Assembly (NCBI RefSeq): GCF_000372725.1
Contig: NW_005194754.1
Coordinates: 203,967 to 233,966, forward strand
DNA: 30,000 nucleotides
Direction: 5' to 3'
Origin: Emiliania huxleyi CCMP1516
Taxonomy: Eukaryota > Haptophyta > Isochrysidales > Noelaerhabdaceae
Below, in pieces: positions 1 to 9,800 of the stretch. The position numbers and the translations under genes were made by a program. The notes beneath the pieces are model-generated. The model did not search any database and was not told the origin of the DNA. It was given only the letters and a program-made list of their open reading frames with translations. Within the stretch, counting starts at the first letter, position 1, and the number at the start of each line of letters is the position of its first letter.

Positions 1-155
1 CCCGCGCGGAAGGCGTTACCCCTCCTCTTTCGGTCCTCGCTTTTTTCCCTCCGTCCTGGGGGGGTCCCCCCCCCCCCCCCTCGCCCTACCCCTGCCCCTC
101 CCCCTCCCCCTCCCCCTCCCCCTCCCCTCCCGAGCCGCGCCCGTCGCCGCTCCAG

Positions 156-431
156 GCGCGATCGCTGCTCTGCGCGGCCGCCCTCTCCTGCTGCGACGGG
201 GCGGCGGAGGCGGAGCTGGGCGGCGTGTGCGCGGCGGCGGAGGGCTTCGTCGTGCTGACGGCGGGCGAGCCGGAGGAGATCGACTTGTCCGTGGAGGAGG
301 AGGAGTGGGGCGCGGGGGACATTGGCGAGGCGGGCGAGGAGAGCGGCGAGGAGGGCGAGGAGGAGGAGAGCGAGGAGGAGGAGGAGGATAGCGGTGAGGA
401 GGAGGATATGGAAGATGACGACGAGGAGTAG
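156..431 (+). CDS. 3' end of an unrecognised gene with an acidic C-terminal tail (partial)
   Basis: A reading frame enters from the left and stops with TAG at 429-431. A pyrimidine tract (about 80-150) followed by CTCCAG at 150-155 looks like a 3' splice site, so I start the last exon at 156. The exon encodes about 91 residues: a short Ala/Cys-rich stretch, then a segment with VVLTAGEPEEIDLSVEEEEW, then a tail of almost pure Glu/Asp/Gly/Ser ending DMEDDDEE. Acidic tails of this kind are common in chromatin, ribosome-biogenesis and chaperone proteins, but no domain is visible and I do not assign a function. The long Pro- and Ser-rich frames on the opposite strand are shadows of the GAG/GGC-rich codons. 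The splice site is inferred and the upstream exons lie outside the window. Confidence 0.45.
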   Translation, partial: ARSLLCAAALSCCDGAAEAELGGVCAAAEGFVVLTAGEPEEIDLSVEEEEWGAGDIGEAGEESGEEGEEEESEEEEEDSGEEEDMEDDDEE

Positions 432-1011
432 GGTCGAGGGATCTCGAGAGGAGACGAGCGGGAGACCCGCGCGACGCGAGAGCGACCAGAGCGAGACATG
501 GAGCGAGCGAGCCGGGACCGAGTGGGATCGGCGGCTCTCCGCGCGACAGCCGACACCGTCTCAGTCGCGTCGCCGTCGGACGCCTCGTGTAGTGAGGGTC
601 CGGCGGTGTGTATTGACTGTAGTGTATTGAGAGCTGGTGAAAAATCGTGAAGACAGGGAAGCGCGACAATAGTATCAATAGACCATCAGCCATCAGGATT
701 TCCCCGCTTGCATCATACGGCTCTATCATGGTTTTCGCCATGGTAGATGGTATATGGAGTCATGACACATCTAAAAGGAAAAAGCTCGGCGCACGTCTTG
801 GTCACGTCATTTTTACGCTCTTGAAATCACACCTTGCGATTTCACACAAAGAAATCACGCTCGCCGCTCGGAGCCCGGAGCGATATTTTGTTTGGTGCCG
901 GTTACTACGGTAAAAATGTATATAGCTGCGCGCGCTTCTACTGTACACGCGGGCGCAACGAACATGGCTAGTACAGCAGAGCACATGCGAGGGCACCGGC
1001 GCCGCGACTTC
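432..1011. other. intergenic, no gene seen
   Basis: The first part is GC-rich. From about 600 to 930 the composition turns AT-rich, with a small imperfect hairpin (ATCATGG-TTTTCG-CCATGGT, about 727-744) and two copies of GAAATCAC (about 824 and 850). No coding frame shows amino-acid composition or codon use like the recognised genes. Confidence 0.5.
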
Positions 1012-1290
1012 AGACAGGCTGCTACGACTAGTGGAGAGGCAAAGCGTCTATCATGACTCTACATGCGGCGTTGGCAATCGGCGCGCCTATGGTGTGTACT
1101 CGCACCGAAGGTAGTGTACAGTCGTCCCCAACGTCGCGCACCTACAGCCCTCTCCACCCAGACAGACAGGCTGCTACGGCTAGTGGAGGGGCAAATCATG
1201 ACTCTACATGCGACGTTGGCGATCGGTGCGCCTATGGTGTGGACTCGCACCGAAGGTAGTGTACAAGCGTCCCCAACGTCGCGCGTGCCT
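1012..1290. repeat. two-copy tandem repeat, about 125 bp units spaced 152 bp
   Basis: Copy 1 (1012-1139) and copy 2 (1164-1287) both read AGACAGGCTGCTACG, CTAGTGGAG, ATCATGACTCTACATGCG, GCGCCTATGGTGTG, ACTCGCACCGAAGGTAGTG and CCCCAACGTCGCGC in the same order, with a few substitutions and one 6-bp indel near 1044. Identity is high enough that the duplication looks recent. It adjoins the ankyrin remnant on its 3' side (minus-strand sense), so it may derive from an intron or 3' flank of that gene. Confidence 0.85.
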
Positions 1291-1345
1291 ACTCTCCTCA
1301 CTCGGGGCGTGTGGGTGTCGGGGCCGATGCCCGCGTGGAGAGTAC

Positions 1346-1667
1346 CTGCGGGCAGAGAGCAGCGTGCCGATGACGTTGACGTGCTCGTCCTTGGCCGCCG
1401 CGTGCAGCGCGGAGTTGGACGCGGGCACCTGGTCGAGCACGTTGACCCGGAGGAACCGACTGCATGTCGATGTTGGGGCCTGGCGCGGCGCCGGAGTCGC
1501 CGAAGTCCGCCCGTCCGTAGCCCTCCTCTGCCTCCGAGAGGGAGCGCGCGTCGCCACCGCCCGAGAGGGAGCCGCGGGCCGGAGACTCGGAGAGGTTGGA
1601 CAGCTCGCTGTCGTTGCTCTCGCTCGCTCAAGCCGGGCGCGTACGCGTCGTCGCTCAAGTCGGTCAT
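1346..1667 (-). pseudogene. ankyrin-repeat gene remnant or broken exon pair
   Basis: On the minus strand, 1346-1458 encodes VNVLDQVPASNSALHAAAKD followed by EHVNVIGTLLSA. This matches one ankyrin repeat (the TPLHxAAxxGHxxVVxxLL pattern). The block ends CCCGCAG|GTACTC at 1346/1345, a good splice donor. Upstream, 1459-1640 encodes an acidic Ser-rich stretch (SESNDSELSNLSESPARGSL, later SEAEEGY), but in a frame one base off. A third frame carries an ATG at 1667-1665 with MTDLSDDAYAPGLSE. At least two frame changes are needed and no intron fits between them, so I read this as a decaying gene fragment. A multi-exon gene or indel errors are alternatives. The ankyrin block is well supported; the joining is not. 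Confidence 0.5.
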
Positions 1668-2458
1668 GCCCTGCGACAGACACCACGGGTGTGATTCGAA
1701 TGAGAGCCGCGTGGCTGGTTGAGCTTCAGGTTTTGCGGGGATATGGCCGGCCGGAAGCTTGCGTCGCCCACTCACGCTGAACGTTTATCACGCATCACAC
1801 TTCACGGCCGGAAAGGGTTTCTTTTTCGCACTGGCACTAACACAGGTCGTGCGAGGGAGTTTCGTTGTAAAATTCTTTTTCGCGCTCTTTCCCACAGCTC
1901 TTCTCCATTATCAATCTATTTCCAGTAGAGTCGTTTTGTCGTTTTGGTGGCCAGGCCGAAGTAGCAGGAGGTATGTATCAACCACCGTGATCTCTATCGA
2001 CAAGCAAGACTATCCGGCATCGGCAAGGACAGTTGTGTGAGAGTGACATTGCTCATTGGACTCAAGAGTCAAGTTTCTTGTCTTCAACTAGACTGTCGTA
2101 TGTATGTGTCTGCACGCGTCCGCATGCTAACCTCCATAAGTCTCTGTCCTGACACCGGCAGAGGACCTTGGCCGGCCCTGGTACGGAGCGCCTAGTCCCG
2201 GATCACTAGAATGCGCCACAAGCACGCGCCCACTCGCACGTGCAAGGGCATGGAGGTTGATGAGCACCGGTTGATCCTACGTTCCACAGGAGAAACAAGA
2301 ATAGTGGCGCCGAAGGTAAAGAAAGGACCAAGGGAGCAGGGGTGGGCGTTTCAACTGCGAAAGCAGGCCAAGAAAGGGCAAACTCCGCGCTCGTGCTAAA
2401 GGTACACACCTTTGCCCTGATTTTGTTACTGCACGCTGGTGGCAACCATAGGTAGCAG
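1668..2458. other. intergenic, no gene seen
   Basis: Mixed-composition spacer. Short open frames exist on both strands but none has recognisable domains or a plausible start context. The stretch 1800-1960 is T-rich. Confidence 0.4.
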
Positions 2459-3252
2459 CAGACAAAAATACTTTATCTCTCGGGCTATAAATAAATAAAT
2501 AAATAAAAACGGACACCTCTCTACTAGGAGATGGGTAAAAAGGAACAGGTCCCCGCCCTGCGGTCTTTGTGCAGGGTTCTTTGTGGGTGTGGTCGGCGAC
2601 TAGCCGGGGTCGTCCTCCCGGGGGACTAGCACTAGCCGTCTTCCACATGGTTCCTCGGGTCCCTGCTGCTCCTAATCTCTTCGTACATCCTCCTGCTGAT
2701 CTCCGCAACGTCCTGCTCCCTCCCTCGTCTCGCCCTGCGCGACTGTTCCGCCTCACCGTCGTCTGCCCTGCGTCGTCTGGTGACGGGTCCTCCATAGTCG
2801 GTTGAGGTCGCCGCCCTCCTCGTGCCTCTTCCCAACGTTCCCTCGGCGGTCGATGCCGTCTGGTCCGCCTCCGCCGTCCCCGGGTCTGCCCTGCCCTCGT
2901 CTGCACTAGCTTCTGTTTCGTCATCACTGGCGCCTCTCCTCTTCTTTCTCCTCTTCTTGTATGCTTTGTACATCGCGTCGATTCCTTTTCGCGTGAGCAC
3001 CATCCTGAAGCTCGCCCAGCAGCGGAACCGCTCCCTAAGTCGAAGGAGCATCATCAGTCTCACCCACATCGCTCGCTGCCCACTGTCTCCGCTCCCTCCC
3101 GCTTGAGCTGCCGTCGCGGCCCTCGTTCGTCCCACTGGCTGCTGGCCTGTCTGCACGTTGCCTCCGTTATCCCTCCTCCTCCGCGACTCCCTCAAGGCCG
3201 GGCGGGCCTCCTTCCACCGGGCTATGGGGCTCCCCCTCTCAGACAAAAATAC
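2459..3252. mobile_element. possible inserted element bounded by 13-bp direct repeats
   Basis: The 13-mer CAGACAAAAATAC occurs at 2459-2471 and again at 3240-3252. Between them, in minus-strand sense, lie an open frame and then a 3' part ending in a (TTTA)n tract (plus strand 2487-2508) shortly before the left 13-mer. This layout (target duplication, single frame, short tandem 3' tail) resembles a non-LTR retroelement or a derived copy. A second direct repeat, GCTATGGGGCTCCCC at 3221-3235 and 3261-3275, straddles the right copy. No reverse transcriptase or terminal inverted repeats are seen, and a 13-mer match at this distance could arise by chance. Confidence 0.3.
2632..3246 (-). CDS. unrecognised Arg/Glu/Ala-rich open frame
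   Basis: About 204 codons are open on the minus strand within the direct-repeat-bounded region. The frame has no ATG at its start; the first in-frame ATG is about 60 codons in (AMWVRLMMLLRLRERF). The product is highly charged, has a basic patch KAYKKRRKKRRG, and ends with EISRRMYEEIRSSRDPRNHV. The charge pattern looks more protein-like than most GC-rich frames nearby, but there is no domain that I know. It could be the coding part of a mobile element or a chance frame. Confidence 0.25.
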   Translation of the reverse strand: MSERGSPIARWKEARPALRESRRRRDNGGNVQTGQQPVGRTRAATAAQAGGSGDSGQRAMWVRLMMLLRLRERFRCWASFRMVLTRKGIDAMYKAYKKRRKKRRGASDDETEASADEGRADPGTAEADQTASTAEGTLGRGTRRAATSTDYGGPVTRRRRADDGEAEQSRRARRGREQDVAEISRRMYEEIRSSRDPRNHVEDG

Positions 3253-3275
3253 GACTAAATGCTATGGGGCTCCCC

Positions 3276-3977
3276 TGAACACGTGTGTTTGCGCTATGTA
3301 TGATTACTGCAGGTGCAGCGGTCGCGGGTCAGTCGCGGTCCGCGCGGTCCGCGCGGGATCGGTATAATTTCACGCTCGGGGGTATGATAGCACGGACATG
3401 AATTCTTACTCATGATATCAACAGACCCATCATTGTATCACAAATCATGTGCAAATCATGCTTTTCTCCATGGTTTCACATAGAGCCGGGGTTTTCTAGA
3501 GATGGACGAGACAAGCGCCACAAGCGTGTGCAGTGGTCCCGCGCCCGCGCTCGAGCGAGAGCCGAGAGGATTAAACGTACTCTATAGACCTCCTGGACAC
3601 GCGTGAGAGCGGAGGAGAGAGACGGAGAGAGCGTTTGCAGCGCTTTTAGGGATAGACTCTGGGGATATAGACAAGCGTCCGCTCGCAAGCCCAAGCGAGG
3701 GTGTGAAGTAGTGAAGAGAGGGGCGCTTGCGGCGCGGGACGCGTCGTATAAGCCGTCAAAAGAGTGCGGTACGCGCATCTCGTCCGACGGCCGGTAGAGC
3801 AGGGTCGAAGGGCGGTGACAGGGTTAGAGTTGTGTACACGAAATAGACGACAGGGTGATCATCGCGCGCGCCAGCGCCGAAGGCACTGGGCACAGCGCCA
3901 GCAGAGGTGGCGGGGAGGTGGCCGGAAGAGGTGGCCAGCGGGAGGACGACACGGCAAGACGCGGCACGCTCCTCCGC
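3276..3977. other. spacer and probable 3' flank of the PSRP6-like gene
   Basis: The stretch 3365-3490 is AT-rich with several CATG and ATCATG words, within an otherwise GC-rich spacer. The part next to 3978 is probably the 3' untranslated region of the minus-strand gene. No further gene seen. Confidence 0.4.
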
Positions 3978-4546
3978 TCACGCGGCCTTGCAGACGGTGG
4001 CCTCGATGGAGGCGTCCTCCTCCAGGCCACAGGCGGCCAACGTCGCCGTCACCTCCGCCCCCCGAAACACAATCTTCTCCGGCGCCGCCGCGCCCGCCGC
4101 TGTCAGCTTGGCCTGCATGCGCGCGCGGCGAGGGGTAAGTGTCTGGTGGAGGGCGAACCGCCTCGCAGGGGTCGGTCGGGCTGGCGTGAGCGCAGCACGA
4201 GCCGCAGGGGGAGGAGGGGCGGGGCGGCGGGCGCCTTGAGCGCAGCCGCATCATCGCCCGGGGACACCGAGATGGTCACCGTCTCGATGCGGCCCTCGGA
4301 CGAGCCGATCAGCACAGGGCCGGTTGGCTCGGGCAGCGGCGGGTAGCTGGGCGGCGTGCGGTTGCGGTCGGAGGGGCGCGACTTGCGCGGCCGGCACGAG
4401 TTGTGCTTCTTGGCGCCCTTGTCGTTGACGTGGTGCGCCATCGCAGGGGCGAGCGCGCGCGGCGCGGCCGCCACCGCGTGCATCTCCAGTGGCCTCGGCG
4501 AGAGGAGAAGCCCCGCTGAGGCGAGCAACACTGCGAGCAACAGCAT
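3978..4546 (-). CDS. PSRP6/cL38-like plastid protein with a ubiquitin-like C-terminal domain
   Basis: Two minus-strand exons: 4235-4546 (104 codons) and 3978-4112 (44 codons plus TGA), giving 148 residues. Residues 1-18 (MLLLAVLLASAGLLLSPR) form a signal peptide, followed by an Ala-rich stretch suited to bipartite plastid targeting. Residues 36-72 contain AHH, then RPRKSRPSDRNRTPPSYPPL, the signature of plastid-specific ribosomal protein 6 (cL38) in plants (AHH...RPRKSxPxD...YPPLP). Residues 88-146 then resemble a ubiquitin-like fold: VTISVSPGDDAAALKAKL aligns with the first strand and helix of ubiquitin, and KIVFRGAEV with its LIFAGKQL strand. The 122-nt intron (4113-4234) has a GC donor, AAG|GCGCCC, and the acceptor CATGCAG. 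Removing it restores the helix ALKAKL in frame, which supports the unusual donor. The likely location is the plastid ribosome; the added domain is unexplained. The start is the first ATG before the hydrophobic leader; the frame continues upstream but is hydrophilic. Confidence 0.65.
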
Positions 4547-5098
4547 CTCCAGGCTAACCTCGTCCTGTCCGTCATTTTCTTTTCCATCCTCACTCCGTGC
4601 TTCCTGTCGTCTGTTGTTTGTTGTGCCCTTGTTTGTTTCTCTTGGCACCTTGGAGTGCTGGGGGGGGCGACAGGAAGAATGTGGCCCTGAGTTATGTGTA
4701 CGCCAACTCAGGGTGTGTGGCAGCCAGCTGGCTGTGTGTCTTGTGAGCTTGTTTGTGTCTGTGTGTCGTTCGTGCGTGTCGTCATCATCTGTCTCGCGTC
4801 CACCCATACCGCGTTGGTGTCCAGTCCGAGCCTGGCTGTTCTTCACCTTTCTACCTACCTACCTCCGTGTAGACACCCCATCTGTGCATTCCTGTTTTCC
4901 GTCTTGACATTCTCGAAATTTCTTTTCCATCCACGTGATAGCCATGGCTGCGAGCAACCTCAGCTAAGCTCGAGGTAAACTCGTTTCTTTTCGAGGTATC
5001 CTCTTTTTGTGGCATTCGTTCGTCCGCGTGGCCCGGATTACCGGCTCGGTTATTGGCCTATCGCAAAACATCCGAGGTCCCGAAACCGCTCCACATCG
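4547..5098. other. intergenic and 5' flank of the PSRP6-like gene
   Basis: T/G-rich plus strand (pyrimidine/A-rich on the minus strand), with no recognisable coding sequence. It presumably holds the 5' untranslated region and promoter of the minus-strand gene. An inverted CCAAT box (ATTGG, 5052-5056) lies upstream of the small frame at 5099. Confidence 0.4.
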
Positions 5099-6168
5099 AT
5101 GTCCAGCGACCCGCGCCAGCCTCCGCCGCACGCAGAGGCGCTCGGTGCGGCCGTTGCGGCTCTCGGGCCGCTCGATCAGATGACGCCCTGAGGGAGGGTG
5201 TAGAGGATGTAGAGTGTAGAGCGTTGTAGAGCTGTAGAGATGTAGAGCGCTCTGGAGCGCTGTAGAGCTGTAGAGCTCTACATCCGGCGCGGGACAGAGC
5301 GATGCAGATGTAGATAGAGCGATGTAGAGGCGCTCTACAACGTGAAATCTCTACAACAAACTCTACATCAAAAGCGGCGAACGAGGCACGGTCGCTCTCC
5401 GACATTAGGCGCGTTGCACTTGCCAGTGCTGCCCTGGCCTTCTGTCTGCCCGCCCAATGGGTGGCAGGTGCCTCTGCTGCTGTGGCATGCCTCACGGCTG
5501 CGACTGGCCGGCGCCTCGGCGCGTCAGCTCGGCTCGGCGTAGCGATAGTGGCCAGCGCAACTCGCTTGGACTCAACGCTCAGCCAGGAGCTCCCGCACGC
5601 GCTGGCGCGAGGCATGGCGCATGCAACGCGCAGCAATGCTCGCCTCGCCTCGCGCAAATGCGACCGTCCTCGCAGCCGACAGTCCACCGCCTGCTACAGA
5701 AGCACAGCGACGAATGCGGCACCGGCGACGCATGGCAGGCTGGTCATGACGCAGTTATAGGGTGTTGTGTGCCGTCAGAGGGACTCTCTGTGTGTCAGGG
5801 ATAGTCAGGGCCGTTCATCAGAGCTCCAGTAAGCTCGGAGACACCCCACTAGTGCGGCTCGACCTCTTTGAGTCACTGCCTTCCCGGCGGGTTTGCTGTA
5901 GAGCCTCTACAACAAACTCTACAGCAAAATCGCGCTCTACAGTGCTCTACATCTGCATCGCTCTGTCCCGCGCCGGATGTAGAGCTCTACAGCTCTACAG
6001 CGCTCTCCAGCGCTCTACATCTCTACAGCTCTACAGCTCTCTACACTCTACATCCTCTACACCCTCCCTCAGATGACGCCCGAAAACGAGGAGCTCGTGT
6101 CGCGGATGCAGGATGGCGCTCAGCCTTCATCGCCGCCTCGCTCATCGGGGCTTGCGCCATCTATCTAG
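5099..6168 (+). pseudogene. small reading frame interrupted by a TIR transposon
   Basis: From ATG 5099 the frame reads MSSDPRQPPPHAEALG, then AAVAALGPLDQMTP, and meets a stop made by the first bases of the transposon (5189-5191). Beyond the right target duplication (from 6073) the same frame resumes as MTPENEELVSRMQDGAQP and ends at TAG 6166-6168. If the element and one duplicate copy are removed, the two halves join in frame. A strongly hydrophobic stretch (SAFIAASLIGACAIYLAAGG) lies one frame over at about 6118-6177, and a helical segment (RESIAADLAALADAPSPSRV) in a third frame at about 6256-6315. The original gene may therefore have had more exons here, or has decayed. Function unknown. 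Confidence 0.45.
5188..6072. mobile_element. non-autonomous DNA transposon, 885 bp, Mutator-like or foldback type
   Basis: Terminal inverted repeats of 126 bp (5188-5313 and 5947-6072) begin CTGAGGGAGGGTGTAGAGGA and are almost identical, with a few substitutions and a 2-3 bp indel. They are built from many copies of TGTAGAG/CTCTACA, which continue more loosely inward to about 5372 and from about 5897. The element is flanked by ATGACGCC(C) at 5180-5187(8) and 6073-6080(1), an 8-9 bp target-site duplication. Long terminal repeats with an 8-9 bp duplication fit Mutator-like elements best; hAT-like is possible. The 633-bp core has no transposase-like frame, so the copy is non-autonomous. Confidence 0.9.
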
Positions 6169-6825
6169 CGGCAGGCGGTGGAGCATTCTCGCGAGCCCCT
6201 TCCGATTGCGCGATTGGTGTGCGCCGCCGCGGCGCAACGCCGACGCGAGAGACGCGCGCGAGAGAGCATCGCGGCCGACCTGGCCGCGCTGGCCGATGCG
6301 CCGTCGCCCAGCAGGGTGCTGAGGCACTTGGAGGCGCGGGTTTTTTCTTTTTTGATTTTTAAGAATACATTATTTGCGGGCGTTAGGCGCTTAGGAAATT
6401 CACTTCACGTGCGCCCGATCCTGGACAGTCCTAACCCGGCGGGAGCGCGGCCGCTCGCGTAGCGCTCACTCACACTGCCCCAGTCAGAGTGCGGGTGAAA
6501 ACCAAGATGAACAGTGCCCAAGAGCGAGGACCCCGAGCCCCGAGGCGCGAGGGAGGGGAGCACCAAAGCGCAAAGGAAGAAAGGAGCGCGCCCAGCCTTG
6601 CCCTTGTGCCGCCGAGTGCGTATCTTATTCGAGAGAGACCGCCTGTGCCCTGTGCCCAGCACTCTCCGCGCCGCGCTGCACGCTGCACCCCACCCCTTCG
6701 TCGTGCGTCGAAGACGAGCGTACTTGCAAAAACTTCGACGACACGTGTCGGGGCCGTCCGTCGTTGTTTGATATGGCAGGTACCACGGCGCGCTGTGCCA
6801 GCTGTTGCGGTGGCGGTGGCACGCA
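6169..6825. other. intergenic, upstream of the glycosyltransferase gene
   Basis: Contains a T-rich, AT-rich patch at 6341-6400 within GC-rich sequence. Apart from the frames noted for the interrupted gene, no coding signal is convincing. The part from about 6450 is presumably 5' flank of the gene at 6826. Confidence 0.35.
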
Positions 6826-9800
6826 ATGCCAGCCCTGCCGACCCTCGTGCTCACGCTCCTCGTCTCCATTCTTGCCCAAGACGAGCGGGCGAACCTTCCC
6901 GCTCGGGCGCCGTGGCCAGGGCGGCACGGGGGGAAGCGGCGGCACCCCACTCGAAGGCTTCGCGCCCTGTCCGCGCGTGCGCTGCAGCAGCTGACTGAAA
7001 TGGAGCAGCACGACGACCTGTCTGCCGTGACCACCACCACCACCACCACCACCACCACCACCACCGGCGCCAACATGAGCTGCAGCGCAATGCAGCATAT
7101 CCTGCAGCACGAGGGCATCCGGACCGCCCCCATTGTGCGGCGCACAAAGCTGGACTTGCGGCGTCGGCTGGATGGGGCGATCGAGTCTGCGCTGAACCAG
7201 CGCTCGGGGCTTGCGAGGCCGGCCGGCTTCGGACAGATGCAGCTCTCCTTTGGTGTGTGCGGCGGCCTCATCAACCAGCGGCTCGCCCTCCTCACGGCGA
7301 TGCTGCTGGCGCACCTCTTCAACATGACGCTGCGCCTGCCCCGGATCAACCTGAACGGCCTTCAGATATACGCCGCCGGCGAGCGCACCGAGCCCTTCTC
7401 CGAGACGGCGCCGTTTGGTACCCTGTTCGACGTGGATGCCACGACGGCAGCTTTGGCGCAGGCGGGGGTGCAAGTGACGAGCGGTGAGGCATACGCCGAC
7501 GCCAAAAAAATCGAATTCACCCTCCCCGCGCTTGCGCCGGGAGTGCACCTGAACGCGACCTCGCTTGTGCAGAGAGCGGAGGAGCTACTGCGCCCTCAGG
7601 CCGGCAGAAGGGCCGTGGTCCAGCTGCGTGAGTGCGCCTTTGGACCTTTGAGCCGGCTCACTCGCCACCACCCGCACCTGCAGCGAGCCTTCTGGAGGCT
7701 CGACGCGGCGCTGGTGCCAGCAGCAGGCGTTGCTGCGGCTGCGGCTGCGATCGTGTCGCGGCTGCAGGCCCTCTCGCGGGCGTGGGGCGGCGCTGGCTCC
7801 TTCACCGCCCTGCACATGCGCTCAGAGGCCGACTGGATTGCTCACTGCGCGAGGTGGGACTCGATGCCGGCGAGCCCGGGCAACTGCCTCACGAACATCG
7901 ATGCCATTGGCAATGTCTTTATCATCGAGGGGGTGGACAAGAAGCAGCCGATCTACGTGGCCACCAGTTTGGAGGAGGCGGCGGGAGCATCCGAAGGCCG
8001 CCTGCGAAAGGTTCGTGGTCTCTCGACGTTGACAGCCTACCGGCTCGTGTCGAAGGAGACGATCGCGGCAGACGTCATAGCTCCGTTCGCCGGTAAGCGA
8101 GAGCTCCTTGCCTACATCGATCTACTGGTCTGCGACCGGGCGTCGCGTTTCGCGGGCAACTCCGTCTCCACCTTCTCCGCTTACTTGCTCATGCGCCGCC
8201 GGCATATTGGTCTGCAGCGCGACGACTTTTGGTACAATGGTGGGCCCATTCCTCTGCAGTCGATGATGACGGGGCTGCTTGATCCACTCAGCACCTCGAC
8301 GGAGCGGCCGCTGAAGTGGGTCTTTACCATCAACGCCAACCCGACCGAGGCTTTTGAGCGCGCGTGCAAGCTCGCCGTCACCTCCGCTTTGGCGGTCACG
8401 ACGCTGGTCCCGGTCTGCATCTTCAAGGGAGAGCAAAACTACCTATCGGACTGGCTGGCCCAGCGTGGAGTTCGGATCATCTTCTACTCGTCGGAGCCCT
8501 CCTGGTCACCTTCGATCCACCGTGCGTTCCTCACGGGAGTTGGCGCCGACGATGCGGCCGCGGGCAACGCCTCCGCCGGACGACACACGTCCACCAACTT
8601 TCGCAGCGCCGAGACCATGGCCACAACCTTCCTGCGCATCGACATTCCCGCCCTCGGCTTTGTGGATGAGTATGTGCTCTACGCTGACGTCGACGTCCTC
8701 TTCACCAACGACGTCTCCCTCGCCCACTTTTGGCCGCCCCCTGCGATGCTCGCTGTCGGCACAGAAGCCGCCGATCGCCCAACGCGAAGGACGAGTCGGG
8801 GCCCCATCTTCTACTCGAATGCGGGGGTGATGCTGCTCAATGTCGAAGCGCTCCGCAAGACGTACTCGTGTTTCGTGCGGGAGACCTTCTCGGTGGAGAA
8901 TGTGCAGCGCGGCCTCGACTTCGGAAGCTACGGCCCGCTTGACCAGGGCGCGTACAACCGATTCTATCAGCAGATGCTTGACGTGCACGAGTCGCCGAGA
9001 TTCAACTGGAAGCCGTACTGGGGAGCAGCCCCACCTGACACCAGTATCCTTCACTTTCACGGCCCAAAGCCGGAGCACTACCTGGAGCAAGCTGTGGCGA
9101 CGGGGCAGCTCGCTGGCCTGATGGAGAGGTGTGGCGCCGGCTCGGGCCACCGCCCGGCCTGCCGTGCACACCTAAACTTGTACAAGGCGGCCGTGAGAGC
9201 AATTGAGGTAGACTCGACCAGAACCGGGGGAGGGTTACCAGCGTCATACAACGAGTCGCTTCGTACGCTGAGTGAGCAGGTCGAGAGGTGGCGCTCGCAA
9301 CAAAAGGGACACCCAAACAGCCGGGGCATGGACAACAAGGTGGCGCTACAGCAGCAGGCGACAGCCAACGCTCGACGACTGCTGGCGAGCAGCACTGCTC
9401 CGACGCATAACCGAGGCGAATCCGCCGGCGCCTCCCTAAGCTCGTTCATCGCCGCCGCGTCTCTGGCGCTGGGCATCGCCGGCTACATCCCCGAATCGCC
9501 GCTCAGGGGCGGCGAGCGCCGATATGTAGCCATCGATGCTTGCGGCGGCTTCACGCACCAGCGCATGTCTCTTGTGCAGGGTGTGCTCATAGCAAGGCTC
9601 ATGGGCCGCACAGTGGTCTTTCCGCACAAGCTGAGCGCCAACGCCCGCCTGCGCATCCATAACCGGTCGCGCCCGGTGAGAAAGCAGAGTCCGGCGCAGG
9701 GTGCGGGCTGGAGCCAGGGCCCGGCCGTGCGCGTGCCCTTCGAGGCGTTCTACAACTACAACCAAACGGCAGCAGCTTTGCGCAAGCATGGCATACGCGT

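Noticed and set aside
16..741. Long Pro/Arg-rich and Ser-rich frames on the minus strand
   Set aside because: They mirror the acidic GAG/GGC-rich exon and simple C/T repeats; no domains, and composition is that expected of the opposite strand.
5188..6072. CRISPR-like array from the repeated TGTAGAG/CTCTACA words
   Set aside because: Irregular spacing, inverted arrangement and flanking target duplication indicate transposon ends in a eukaryote.
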